This document shows, piece by piece, positions 1 through 11,099 of a stretch of 64,000 nt of DNA. The first letter of the stretch is position 1. Each line of letters begins with the position of its first letter. The position numbers and the translations under genes are program-made. The stretch lies in NCBI GenBank assembly GCA_003255025.1, contig QANY01005064.1, positions 1 through 64,000 on the forward strand, written 5' to 3'. Origin of the DNA: Datisca glomerata (Eukaryota > Streptophyta > Magnoliopsida > Cucurbitales > Datiscaceae). The notes beneath the pieces were generated by a model. That model was not told the DNA's origin, did no database searches, and was given only the letters and a program-made list of their open reading frames with translations.

Positions 1-1975
1 GAGGGGTTTGGTCGAAGACTCGAATGTATACCCGTAATGTAACCAGTTGGAGATCAACAGGAGTAGGCCGATGGTAATACGGCTTGACTGGAACATTATA
101 AACAAGTTTCTTTTTATAAGAATATATTTTATTCACCTGATAAGGTGGGAACATCTGTTGTAATTGATTAACCTGGTTTTCAGGATCAGAATTATGCTCA
201 ACTTCTGCTTCAGAATCCTGTTGAGATTCTTTACCTAAAGGAGCAACATTTTTTTCTTCCAAACCAAGATTTTTTAATCTTTTAACAATTTCATTCACCA
301 TTTCGGATGACTCTTGAGTTTGTAATTTAAACTCAGTTTTCTCCGTAGACATAGGTTTAAATAAAACATTTTCTTCAATCGGAAGGGGTTTTTGAAGTTG
401 TAGGTGACTCAAAATTAGCCACTACTTTATGTTCAATACGAGCTAATTGGTTATCAATCGTTTGAAGAGAAAGATTTTTAAAATTGTTTTGTTCCACAAC
501 AACCTCTATGTTACTACTTTTTCTAAAAAGAGTAGCAAGAACCTCATCTTTATCTTTTTGAACAGTTAAATTAACTGTAGGAGGATGAAATACTACGAAT
601 AATAGTTCCTCTTTTTGTAACAAAATTTTGATATGTAGATTCAATAGTAGAAATACATTTTGGATCTTCAAAATTGGGGAAATGACGGTTTTCACTCTGG
701 TAAAATTGTTTTATAAAATCAAAGAAATCACTAATTTCACCAGTTCCTTTAATAAAATATTTATACATTGAAAACCATTTTTTCAGTCGTTCTTTATTCT
801 TTTTAGAATAGAACCATTTCCTTCTAATGTTATTAGCAGAAGAATAAAATAATTCTTTTGCTAACCCTTGAATAGGAAATTCAAGGTTGTTTTCTTCAAG
901 TGTGAGAGCATTAATACCATAACACACTTCTATCATCATACCCCATATCAGATGGAGTTGATGATTGCTTATTAGGCTGAGATCTGGAAGTACCAGAAAT
1001 GGAAGGTGGTAATTCAACCTTATACTCTGGTTGATTTACACCATCAGATGTGAATTTTGTACCTAATAAGGTATCTTTTTCGAACTGAGAAAGGGAAACA
1101 GAGAATAGAGTTACGTCCTAAGTTCAGATGAGCAATCCTCTGATTAGAGAATTTTATTTCAACATCCTCATCAGGGTGTTCAATAATTTCTTCTAACTCT
1201 CTGCTTTCTTGTTTAACTTGTTCAGAGGCTTTCTCAAGGACCCATTTCTCAGGTAAATTAACCTGATCCCAAGTGATTGTCTTGGGTACTTTCAAATTGC
1301 TTTTAGACAAACTAGTAATAAACAAAGTTGTAGAACCTCGATGTTGTAAAGGAATTTCCTTTATACTAGGAACAACAGTGTTCATCACTTTGTATTGAAT
1401 CTTGTAAATAAGGATTATATTTTCTACACCTTGCATCATATTAAAACCATCATCATGTTAAAACCATCAGATTCAATATCAAGACATAATGCATGCATTA
1501 GAGTGGGATCTGTGAGGGACAATGTGAAATTCAGAAAACACGAAAAATATATAAGTCCATCACAGAGACGATTCAATTATACCTAATAAGGAATCATGAA
1601 ATTTATTGTGTCGTGTATCACGAACACATATTGCTGCAGATGTATTAAGTCCTATTCTTGTTGCGGGTTTTAAACCAACTTGAATTAATCCAACATGTAA
1701 AAATTTATATTTTTCTTTATGTTTATTAATCAAGTTACGTGATAATAAATTAAATGAACTATAACATTCAGTTAAAGGTATAGCTTCTTCAACTGTTTTG
1801 ACAATATAATTTGAAGCAAAATCAAAAGTGCCTTTCTTCTTATAAACAGATGTAGAACTGGGAAGTTTCCAGTTTTGTAGAGTATTTCAATATTTTCAGA
1901 AATCATAATTTCTTTATTAGCATTACTTCTACTACTTCTATCAGTAGATTGGTATCAACTTGATAAGGCTCTACT
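1..1975 (-). mobile_element. Endogenous caulimovirid-like fragment (movement- and coat-protein region), decayed
   Basis: Minus-strand reading frames resemble the N-terminal part of the large polyprotein of plant endogenous pararetroviruses (Caulimoviridae, florendovirus/petuvirus type). In order along the minus strand: a movement-protein-like region (about 1975-1440), its continuation and linker (1439-1044, with a tryptophan-containing TITWDQVNLPEKW stretch typical of these polyproteins), then a coat-protein-like region (1017 to the window edge). The frames are interrupted by stops and shifts, for example near 1585, 1440 and 1030, so no intact protein is encoded. Reverse transcriptase, if present, would lie beyond the left edge. 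Assignment rests on recognising sequence style, not on a search. A retrotransposon that acquired a movement-like protein is the alternative. Confidence 0.6.
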
Positions 1976-2207
1976 TAACATGTTCATAAGGTTTATCGAT
2001 CACTATCAATGACTTACGCCAAATTCCTAACACGCCTATCATCTGGCTTCAACAGGAATATTCAGGCTACGCGACTTGAGGTTTCACGATAGCACTTATA
2101 AGCAGATCCGTATATCCTTATCTAGTAAATATAAATTTACTGGTACACGTAGTTAAACTATCACAATAACTCAACGATAATGAATAACACAGTATTATTG
2201 CACATAT
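1976..2207 (-). other. Non-coding leader of the caulimovirid-like insert up to its junction with a host exon
   Basis: No open frame of note. This stretch lies between the start of the movement-protein-like frame and the point (about 2207) where the transporter exon stops matching its family. It is most simply the 5' non-coding part of the inserted sequence. I could not find a clear tRNA-Met primer-binding site in it. Confidence 0.4.
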
Positions 2208-2871
2208 ATCAATGGAAATGCTTTCAAGTGGTTCATTCACTACTCTGCACAGAAAAGATGCCAGGATAGATTCAGTTTTTATCATTAAAGAATGGAAGCA
2301 CCACGAAGAAAAGAAGAAATAACATCGAGAGAGTGAGAAAGGTCAAGATGGATAACTAACCCAACATGGTAGCCAAATAGAGAAGAAACTATGGTTGCCA
2401 CCAGTACGTGTGGGAAAGAGAGCTTCCATGAGGGGTGTGAAATTTTGACATCCATACTGTTCTGTGGAAGAGCTAAACAATGTACCAAAATTTAGCCCAA
2501 TTATCAATACCAAGAAGAAGTTAATTTTGTAAAATTTTTAACCGACACTAACTTTCCATATATAAGTAATTATTTCCTGGAAACTGCTACAATTTTTTTA
2601 AATTTGCTTTTTTACCTGTTCCGATAAATTGGAATAGATTATTCATTGGTTTCCTAGGAAATAGATAACGATCCAAAGTTATAGTGTCAATTTCATGTTA
2701 TGCTCAATTTGTGAATGAAAAAATGTTCACTTTCACAGAAAGAAAAGCTAAACTATAGATGTTAGATGGTCAAAGAATAAAATTACCTGAGCTTTCCTCC
2801 AAGTCGACCGTGTAATCTTTAGATGATAATCGCTTGTACATCGAGAAAGCTTCACGTTTATGTTCCCACAT
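2208..2871 (-). CDS. Plastidic glucose transporter 2/3-like gene (sugar porter), first three exons only, interrupted
   Basis: Encodes the N-terminus of a sugar porter of the major facilitator superfamily, like Arabidopsis pGlcT2/pGlcT3 (SGB1), predicted to carry glucose across a chloroplast or Golgi membrane. Exon 1 (2871-2787) starts MWEHKREAFSMYKRLSS. Exon 2 (2472-2361) holds HPSWKLSFPHVLVATIVSSL and FGYHVG, the start of the first membrane helix. Exon 3 begins at 2244 after a strong acceptor (TTTTCTGTGCAG) and reads VVNEPLESISID. Splice phases 1 and 2 agree across both introns. After Asp at about 2208 family similarity stops abruptly, where LGF..TLAEG would be expected, and caulimovirid-like sequence follows. 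The remaining roughly 430 residues are not in the window. Either the gene is broken by the insertion or the rest resumes beyond the left edge. Identity is clear; activity is doubtful. Confidence 0.8.
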
Positions 2872-3658
2872 GCCAAAACTGAGCCACCTTCCCCAGGAAT
2901 GACCTAATTTGGAGAGGTTTAAGCGTTGTTAATTTTTTATGAACTGTCTTGAACTCTAATTACCTAATCCCCTTCTCCGCCCATTAACTGAGAAGTGTTT
3001 TAATAAACAATACCCACTCCATCCAAGCAAGGCATAATGATATTTCACAACCAGCAAATAAAAATTCTTATAAATGCACGTTAACAATATCCACATACTT
3101 TTTCAGCTTGCTCTGTTTTTGTAGCTCCCATGCAAAGAATCAAAAGAAAAAATAAAACAAGAGAACGGAAAACAGATCATGATAATTCACACAAGGATTC
3201 TAAATATCTTCTACGGTGAAAAATGAGCTGCATTGCACAAGTTTGCTAATCACAATATACGAACAGGAAAATCAGCTGAAATGAGTCATGACTATCGCCA
3301 CTGTCTTTATTTACCACTATCACTGCTCTCTGTAATGGAGGAAAAGCAAAAGGAAGTGTATGTAGCTCGATTTAATGCCAATTTCAACATTTCATATTCA
3401 GTATCTAGATAGTTACAATGATAAATAGCAACAGAGTTAATAACCAGATCTTGCACTGTTCAGTCAAGATTTTAAACCATTGACGACTGAACAAACCAAG
3501 GAAATTCCAAGCAAATATAAGAATCAAATTATATTCAAAGAAACTTAGACAAGAAAAAAAGAACAAAGGTAACAGCGGAGCAAAGTGAAATCCAAAACGA
3601 AAAAACTGATCAAAAGCCGATATTAAAACAAAAACCATACAAGGCACCGAAGACCGAA

Positions 3659-3806
3659 CCTTCGCTCTGTATTCTGCTCATGCAACGATCAGCAAGCGGA
3701 TCTGAGACCAAAAACGAGGCGAACTTCAGCAAAGTCTCTGGCCTAAACCGACTCAAAAAAGGTGAGAAGCTTCGGGAAACGTGTAGAAACTCAATTGTAT
3801 CCTTTT

Positions 3807-3858
<52 letters not shown>

Positions 3859-3880
3859 GCGACAGGTGGACGTAGCTTTA
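3659..3880 (-). other. Probable 5'UTR exon of the plastidic glucose transporter-like gene
   Basis: Between the TATA-like box at 3903-3910 and a GT donor at about 3658 there is no useful ORF, but there is a (CT)n tract on the sense strand. A 5'UTR exon followed by an intron (about 3658-2904) would connect to the ATG exon, whose acceptor AATTAG lies at about 2904. This is inferred from signals only. Confidence 0.4.
3811..3855. repeat. (GA)n microsatellite, (CT)n in the transcribed sense of the transporter gene
   Basis: About 22 uninterrupted GA units. It lies in the likely 5'UTR, 50-90 bp downstream of the TATA-like box. Similar tracts precede two other minus-strand genes in the window. Confidence 0.95.
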
Positions 3881-3902
3881 TGAGTAAGGACGAGGTTTGT
3901 TG

Positions 3903-3910
3903 TTTATATA
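3903..3910 (-). promoter_or_regulatory. TATA box of the plastidic glucose transporter-like gene
   Basis: The minus strand reads TATATAAA about 50 bp upstream of the (CT)n tract, a suitable place for a core promoter of the minus-strand gene. Confidence 0.5.
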
Positions 3911-3911
3911 T

Positions 3912-4812
3912 GGAGAAAGAAAACAGAGCAACTTTTTGTTTTTTTTAAGTATTGATATTTTTTATACGATCTGGGATTTGGCACCAAAAAGTATTGAAAA
4001 CAAATACAACCAACAGAATTACAGCTCCGTATATTAATTTCTTTTTTTGCCGCATGTAATTGTCGATTAGATGCGAGACATCCCAAAGTATTAGTTATAT
4101 GATTGAGATCACATGCATTTGTCCATACTTAACCATGCAAATAATTTATGGATACAACCAATTTCGCAAACTAGATGTGTAGCAAGTTCTAGTAAACTTA
4201 TCGCGTAGGATGGAGACCTGAACAAGTGTTTATAGAAACTCGAACTTATATCATGAAACACTAAACTAATTGTTTGTTAGTAAGAGTATCTGTTTTTTTG
4301 TTATAGGAGAATGATAAATTACTCCAGATCAATAAAGACAAAATCTCAATATGACAAGCTTGATTAATAACCTTAATAAAGTGCTTTTTCAGAATGGTTT
4401 TGGTGTATTCTGTATTATATCAATTTTAAATGGTTCTAATCATACTAACAAAAAAAATGATTATTCTCTTTCCCTTAATTTTTATTTTGTCAAGGCTTTT
4501 CCCTAGTTTTCTTAACATAACCTAAAGAGATAAAAATATGTAATAGCGACACTTGAGTTGGCAAAAACCCAATGTAAAATGGTGACTAAGATCTAGCCAA
4601 TATGTAAGTGGTGGTTACATAAAATATGATTTTTATACTTTACGCGTTAATTAAGTGTTAATCGGCCAAGGTGGATCTTTTTAGTCCAGCTACCACTTAT
4701 TTAGTAACCATCTGATTAAATTTTTCTTAATATCAGTTCCAACTACAAGTTTGAATCACTTTTGCTACTTGTGTGGTGGCAAAGATTTACTTACATTATA
4801 TAAATGTACGAG
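3912..4812. other. Intergenic, no gene seen
   Basis: AT-rich sequence with only short chance ORFs. I recognise no coding similarity, RNA gene or clear transposon end. Confidence 0.5.
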
Positions 4813-5121
4813 AATTATCACATCACTAAAAATAAAGTTGGGAACTAATTAAACAAGAAAAAATAGATGGCGAATGGGAAAATATAATTGGAATCATCAA
4901 GACTATCACGTCACTAAAAATAAAGTTAGAAACTAATCAGACAAGATAAAAAAAACGGATGGCCAATGGAGAAATATAAACGGATGGTCAGTGGAGAAAT
5001 ATAATTGGAACCATCAAATGAAACTGACTATCACGTCATTAAAAATAAAGTTGGGATCTAATCAGACAAGAAAAAATGGATGGCCAATGGAGAAATATAA
5101 TTGGAACCATCAAATGAAACT
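4813..5121. repeat. Degenerate tandem repeat, about three copies of a 90-125 bp unit
   Basis: The unit runs TATCACGTCACTAAAAATAA, then AAGTTGGGAACTAATCAGAC, then GATGGCCAATGGAGAAATAT and AATTGGAACCATCAA. Copies start near 4813, 4901 and 5027. The middle copy carries an extra internal duplication of the CGGATGGYCARTGGAGAAAT piece. No ORF is conserved between copies. Confidence 0.85.
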
Positions 5122-5221
5122 CAATGACTCTGATTGCTTCAGGACCAAGTCACCAGATCATATATGCGGTAATATCATATTTTATGATTTCTCTCATTTT
5201 AGGCTGTAAGTTAGTCTAGGT

Positions 5222-5345
5222 AAGAGTGTTCACGGTTCGATTCGGTCATATATTGAATCAAACCAAACCAAAAATTTTGGTTCGGTTCTTTATTTTGATG
5301 TTACTAATAAAAACTAAAAAAATTTAAAACATTTTGAAAAGATAT
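5222..5345. repeat. Fragment of the CGGTTCGGTT dispersed inverted-repeat element (copy 1)
   Basis: Begins with GTGTTCACGGTTCGATTCGG and contains inverted CCAAACC/GGTTCGGTTC motifs. Related copies lie near 8557, 40663, 51683 and 62883. Only one end is clear here. Confidence 0.5.
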
Positions 5346-5439
5346 TATTTAAAAAAATAAATATAAAACTAAAGTTTTATCCCAATGTGCATAGAATATA
5401 CTTCTCAACAGACAATTATTAAATGATATAGTCATAATC

Positions 5440-8400
5440 TGTTTTACTTTAGGACATCTCTGTAATTATATTAATAGTGTCGACCTGTTTTTGTTTGTTA
5501 GTTAGTCTTCTGTTTTTGTCTATTTAAAGAGAAGCATTCTTCTCTCTTTGTAAGATAATTCTTTGAAGTAATATGAAAATTAGTTTCAAGAAAATTCTTT
5601 CCTTCTTGCATGTTTCTTTAATTCTTCATGATTTCAGAGTTAAGATAGACACATATCTCAAATGGCTTCTTCATCTTCTGCTTCCACTGCTTCTTCATGT
5701 TCTACAGTATCTTCAAGTCTTTGATTTTTTTGTTGTCAAATATTTGCAACATAATTCTCATTAAGGTTAGATTCGAGCAACTATGTACTCTGAAAATATC
5801 AGTTTTCAGCCCAGCTTAGGGTCCATTTTGTATTTGGATTTGTTGATGGTACAATACCTTGCCTATATTTACTTCTCAAATTGATCCAAAGTATGACTCT
5901 TGGATAGCACAAGATCAAGCCCTAGTTACTTTAATCAATGCCATCTTATCTCCAACTGCATCAACTTATGTTGTTGGGAGTCAAATTGCTAGACAAGTTT
6001 GGGAGTCTATTGAAAGGAGGATTTCATCTTTGTCTAGAGCTAATGTGTTGGATTTAAAGTCAGATTTATAACTTTGACTAAGAAAGCAACAATCGATTCT
6101 CATGTTAATCGATGATGAGGATTTACTGGTTTACACCATAAATGGACTTTAACCGAATATAATTCCCTAAAGACCCCTATAAGAACTCATCATGAGCCTA
6201 TGTCTCTAGAGGAATTACATGTTTTGTTAAAATCAAAAGAGAAATCTCTTGAAAGTCCGCATAAGTATCAGAATAATTCTTTCCAGCCAATGGCTATGTT
6301 TGTTGCTCAACCTAATTCTTAAAGAGGTCCTAGTACTAGTTTTCAAAGAGGTAAAAATTCTAAATGTGGAAGAGGTTTTAATCCTACAAGGGATTTTAAT
6401 GGTAGAGGAAGAGGTCCACTCTATGGTGGAGGCATGATTTCAACTCTAGGTTATGCTCCATATCTGAATAACTACAACTCTACATCACCTACTCCATGAT
6501 AACACTCCAATGTTTCATTTTCTACTATAAATGGAATTGGTCTTATAGGAAAAATTCAATGTCAAATATCTATAAAGATAGGTCATAGTGCCATGCTATA
6601 ATAGAATGAACTATTCCTATCAAGGCAGACATCCTCCATCTCAACTTGCTGTAATGATAGCTTTTTGAATTCTGCTCCATCAAATTCCACATTTTGGCTC
6701 AGTGACACTGGTTGCAATGCACACTTAACCTCAGACCTATCCAATCCCAACCTTACAAGTGAATACAATGGTGAAAATGGAGTTTTAATGGGCAGTTGAC
6801 AAAATTTACCTATAATATATACATGTGTAAGCTCTGTTCCCACCTTTTCTCAAGCATTCACTTTACATAAAGTCTATAGAGTTCCACATATTTCTCCATT
6901 TCTTATGTCACCCAGATATCTCTCTCTCGTTCTCCCACTTTAGATCCTTCCATATTCACTTCTATCGATATCCATTATTTTGTCCCACGGTGTTCAACTA
7001 AAGAACATATTGCTTCAGCTTTGCCACTGTCTCTTTTGATGTACCTAACTTCACATTTGTTTTGCCTACTGTCTTATCACCTACTCTGTTGCACATGTTT
7101 CTGCTATCAACAATGTTCATCCCCATGCAAACTAGAGGTAAATCAGGGATCTTTAAAAAGAAAGCATACACCACTGCCATTACAGAACCTATTTCTTATA
7201 CTCAAGCATCAAAATCCACTACTTATAGAGCAACTATGGCTAAAGAGTTTTCTGTTCTTCAGCAAAAAGGTACCTGGTCCTTGATTGTTTTACCACCTTA
7301 TAAAACTGCTATTGGTTCTGAAAGGGCATTTAAGTTGAAATATAATCCTAATGGCTCAATTTCTTGCTACAAAGCTAGATTGGTTTCTAAAGACTTTAAT
7401 CAACAACTTGACCTTGACTTTGAGGAAACATTTAGTCCTGTCATTAAGCACATAACAAACGAAATTGACTCTTTCTTTAGCAGTGTAATTTAAATGGTCT
7501 ATGCGGCAATTGTATGTGAAAATGCCTTTTTACATAGTCATTTACAAGATAAAGTCTATATCGTACAACCTCCTTGATTTGTGGATTCTTCTTCTCCTCA
7601 TCATGTTTGGAGATTGCATAAGTTATTATATGGTATTGAGCAGGCCCTACATGCATGGTTCACTCGGTTTACTTCTCACCTTCGTACCTTTGATTTTGTG
7701 GCCTCCTCGGCAGATACTTCTATATTTTTTAGGTTTGTTAGTTCCTTCCAAATATATTTGCTATTATGTGTTGATGATATCATTCTTATTAGGAATGATC
7801 ATGCTTTCATTGATACTCTCACTTTTCAACTCAAATATGAGTTTGAGATGTCTAATCTAGGTTCTTTGAAGTACTTCCTTGGTCTTGAAGTACATTACAC
7901 TACAAATGGAATTTTTGTCAAGCAAGAGATGTATGCTCGAGATTTATTACTGAAATTAGGAATATTTAACGCTAAACCCTGCAAAACTTCATACTTGGAC
8001 TCCCACGCTCCACCCTATTCTGATCTGTTTATCTATAGAAGTCTAGTTGGGGGCTTGTAATATTTGACGTTTACTAGACATGATATGTCTTATGCAATCA
8101 ATAAAGCAATATATGCATGCCCCTACTACTCTACATTTTGTTGTCGTGAAAAGGATTCTTAGGTATCTTTAGGGTACTCTTGATTCTAGTTTATATTTTC
8201 GTCCTAGTTCACTATCTCTCACTGCTTTCACCGACTCTTACTGGGCTAGAGATACCTTGGATCGTCTGTCAACTACTGGTAACATTTTTTTTAGGTTCAA
8301 ATGCTCTATCTTGGACTGTCAAGAAACAACCAACAATGTCTCTCTCATCCACTAAAGGTCAGTCATGGCTCTTGCTTCTAAACTGATTTTTCATGCTCGC

Positions 8401-8525
8401 ACGAAAGATGTTGAAATAGACTATCATTTTATTCGTGAATGGGTAGCTCACACGGACCTTACTCTTCATTATCCGGAAGGATAACCAGATTGTAGATTGT
8501 TTGACGTCCAAAACTCATAGTATAG
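5440..8525 (+). mobile_element. Decayed Ty1/copia retrotransposon lacking integrase
   Basis: A degenerate primer-binding site (TGATTTCAGAGT, compare TGGTATCAGAGC) lies near 5628, so the 5' LTR should end just before it; its start is uncertain (about 5440). Gag-like sequence starts at 5661 (MASSSSASTASS). A UBN2-type gag stretch follows (5870-6480), ending in a Gly/Arg-rich tail. A retropepsin-like WLSDTGCNAHLT motif lies near 6695. The reading then jumps to the linker before reverse transcriptase (TRGKSGIFKKKAYTT, from 7131), so most of the integrase is missing. Reverse transcriptase (about 7170-7900) keeps a CVDDIILI version of the YVDD box. RNase H pieces run to about 8500. Many stops and frameshifts are present and no 3' LTR is evident. 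Confidence 0.85.
7062..8060 (+). pseudogene. Copia reverse transcriptase (RVT_2) remnant
   Basis: Two frames (7062-7493 and 7581-8060) read as one reverse transcriptase broken by a frameshift and an internal stop. Recognisable pieces are the EFSVLQQKGTWSLI start, ARLVSKDFNQQLDLDFEETF, CVDDIILIRNDHAF, and KYFLGLEV of the connection region. It belongs to the 5440-8525 copia element. No activity is expected. Confidence 0.85.
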
Positions 8526-8556
8526 TTACTCCTACAAAATAATATATTTGTTGTAA

Positions 8557-8735
8557 ACAGGTATTTAGTCCGTTAAGTCCGTCCGAACCGACTGTTGATT
8601 CTCGGTCTGATCGGTCCGAAATTTTTTCAGATTTATGGTCGTTCGATCCTCCATATAGGAATGACTGTGATTTCCAATCTAGTCTTGTTTTCCTCCAAAA
8701 ATCTGACCAGACCGACCGTTGAACACCCCTAATTG
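8557..8735. repeat. CGGTTCGGTT-type dispersed element (copy 2)
   Basis: Rich in CCGACCG and CGGTCTGATCGG motifs. It ends GAACACCCCTAA, the reverse complement of the TTAGGGGTGTTC start seen in this family. It sits directly after the copia element, where a 3' LTR would have been expected. Confidence 0.55.
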
Positions 8736-8880
8736 AAACTAACACAAGGGAATCTACACATATTTGACGTATTACTTCCATATGTTCTTTTTTCATTATA
8801 ATGTTAACATTTCATTTTAAAAAACTAAGTCACACAAACATATAAATCTCACTCACTAAGAGTACCTTAGTCCCCTTAGC

Positions 8881-10929
8881 TCAATCAAACCTCATGGAGA
8901 AACCGGCGCTGGTGGAAGTAACATTTACACCGCCAAAATCATCGAAATCAGAATCCGAATCTGCATCATTGTAGTCATATGAGACACCGGGAGAATCCTC
9001 GTCTTGTCTATTCCGTGTTGAAGGAACCCGTAGCTTGGATATTGGAACAGGAAGAGGCTCCTCTTTAAAGTACTTATCCTGCAACAGTTCCATTGCAGTA
9101 GCTCTACTAGCTGGATCATAACAGATGAGTCTTCTTACTAAAGATATTTCATCAGGGGAACGGCTGGGAAGGCATCTTTCTAAACCGATTGGATTATCTA
9201 CCATATTGAATGATATTATTCTATAGTCAGGGAGTTGAGAACAACCCGGCCAAACTTCCTCAGTCAAATTGCCTAAAACACAAAAAATTCTGCTGAGCTG
9301 ATCAATATCAGAAGTTCCGGGAAAAAGGGGATCCAAACTAAATAGCTCTGATAAAATGCAGCCCAATGACCAGAGATCAATCTCCAGACCATACTTCGTA
9401 GATCCATAGAGTAGTTCAGGTGCTCGAAACCATCGAGTTCCAACACAAGATGTGAGAGAACCGTGTTCATCTCCAACGTCATCCACCCCATAAGAATAAG
9501 AACCCTTGAAAGGATCATCCTCTATATCACTAGCTGTACATGTTGCAAGGCAAGAAGTATCTCCGTCATGGATACTCGTTTCCTTATCAACATCATCGGA
9601 GACATTTTTCGCCTTTAGCTCATCTAATACTCTGAAATATTCTTCCTTGCTCAATTTACCCTGCTCTTCAATTCCACTTCCTTCTTGGGAAGAGTAACCC
9701 GTGTCGGGAAAAACTTCGGGTAGTCGAGCAGGATTTGCCTGATTTGAAGAGTTCCGTTCATCTGTTTCTGGGTTGTCACTGGCACCAACATATCCTGCAG
9801 ACTCCAGGAGTATCCTTGCCTGAAATAAGAGTTCAAAGAAAAGCTTACTCCATGAAAGTTTTAAAGAAAGTGTTGTATGCTTGCGGAATTCAATATTGAG
9901 AACTGCATATGTAAGATGTAAGATGTGAAGACAGACTTATAGCAGCTCATATTAAGTTCACCTTACCATCCCACAATTGGTTTTCTTCATTTATTAGTTA
10001 ATGTTGCAAGTGACATTCCACAAGATGACAGAAAACTTATATTGAATATGACTTATGGCATCAGTTTAAAACTGAACTTGTTTATATTGAAAACGAGAAT
10101 CAATTGCGTAGATGTTGATAATCAATTGATTTAATAAGAACCCTTCTATTTTGATTTTTTCTTTTAATTAAATATGCTAATATACCAACATAAATAAGCC
10201 CAGAACCATACAGAAGTGGAGGAGTGTGACTTAACACATTTCAATTTTATAAATCCCATCAACTCGTAATTGATCAAGTTACAAACATGACATTTTCATC
10301 ACCAGCTGCTTAAAAACAGTGAATTTGTGAGATTTATCCATGGAAGAAAAAGGAAAGAAAATTTTTGCGTCTCTTCTCATCTTTTCTCATCATCCACAAA
10401 AATGAATGAATGAATGATGAACATATATACCTGCCCAAAATCAGCCAGTTTGAGCACTCCATCATCTGAGATCAACAGATTACTAGGCTTCAAATCCCTA
10501 TGCACGATCATATTTCTATGACAGGCATCGACACCACTCAGAATCTGGAACATCCACCTCTTCACCTCACCAGTTCCAAGCCCAGGCCCAGACTGACCAG
10601 ACCCACCCTTCTTGGCCTGCCCGATGACGGTGGCCAAGTCAATTCTCAGGTACTCAAGGACGAGCACCGCATCCTCGTCCTCGCACCAAAAGTACTCATG
10701 CAAAACAACGACATTAGGAGAGCCCTGGAGCATCTGGAGAGCCTCAATCTCCCGGAAAGCTGACTGATAGTCGTGGACCTCCTTCAAGGCGACGATGAGA
10801 CCATCAGAGAGGCGGCGGGCACGATATACGTCCGAGTAGGTTCCTGATCCAACGCGCTCGAGGATTTGATACTTTTGGATAATCTCCAGCCTAGTGTGGA
10901 TGCTCCAGCTCTTGGATGGTAATGAGTCC

Positions 10930-10931
<2 letters not shown>
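8881..10931 (-). CDS. CDKF;1: Cyclin-dependent kinase F;1 (CDK-activating kinase kinase)
   Basis: Plant-specific CAK that phosphorylates the T-loops of CDKD kinases and so supports CDK activation and RNA polymerase II CTD phosphorylation. Exons are 10931-10431 and 9819-8881, joined by a GT..AG intron of 611 bp in phase 0. The product is 479 aa, the length of the Arabidopsis protein. Visible features: P-loop GSGTYSDVY (28-36), catalytic Lys50 in ALKE, no PSTAIRE helix, HRDLKPSN (144-151), DFG (164-166), and the long CDKF-type insert (about 170-285, acidic, with a YSSQEGSG patch). After that come Thr290 in SLTSC, GTRWFRAPE (294-302), and an acidic tail ending SMRFD. Thr290 matches the T-loop threonine I recall for the Arabidopsis kinase. 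All catalytic residues are present, so the gene looks functional. The ATG directly abuts a (CT)n tract. Confidence 0.97.

Positions 10932-10974
<43 letters not shown>
10932..10974. repeat. (GA)n microsatellite immediately upstream of the CDKF;1 start codon
   Basis: In the sense of the gene it is a (CT)n run of about 21 units ending directly at the ATG (CTCTCATGGACTC). Length variation here would change the leader next to the start codon. Confidence 0.95.
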
Positions 10975-10976
<2 letters not shown>

Positions 10977-11038
10977 GAGGGCAAGGCAGGCTACAGGCGT
11001 GTTTCCCTGCTCCGGGATTGTAGTAACAAAGAGTGTTC

Positions 11039-11047
11039 CTATATATT
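11039..11047 (-). promoter_or_regulatory. TATA box of CDKF;1
   Basis: The minus strand reads GAATATATAG about 108 bp upstream of the ATG, a usual distance for a TATA box with a short 5'UTR. Confidence 0.45.
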
Positions 11048-11099
11048 CTCACGATGTCAAGTGTTGGACCTACAACGTAAAAGAATGACATAGAATTTA

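Noticed and set aside
10500..10763. 87-codon plus-strand ORF
   Set aside because: Antisense shadow of CDKF;1 exon 1.
10894..11091. Short ORFs across the GA repeat near CDKF;1
   Set aside because: Driven by the Arg/Glu or Ser/Leu coding of the microsatellite.
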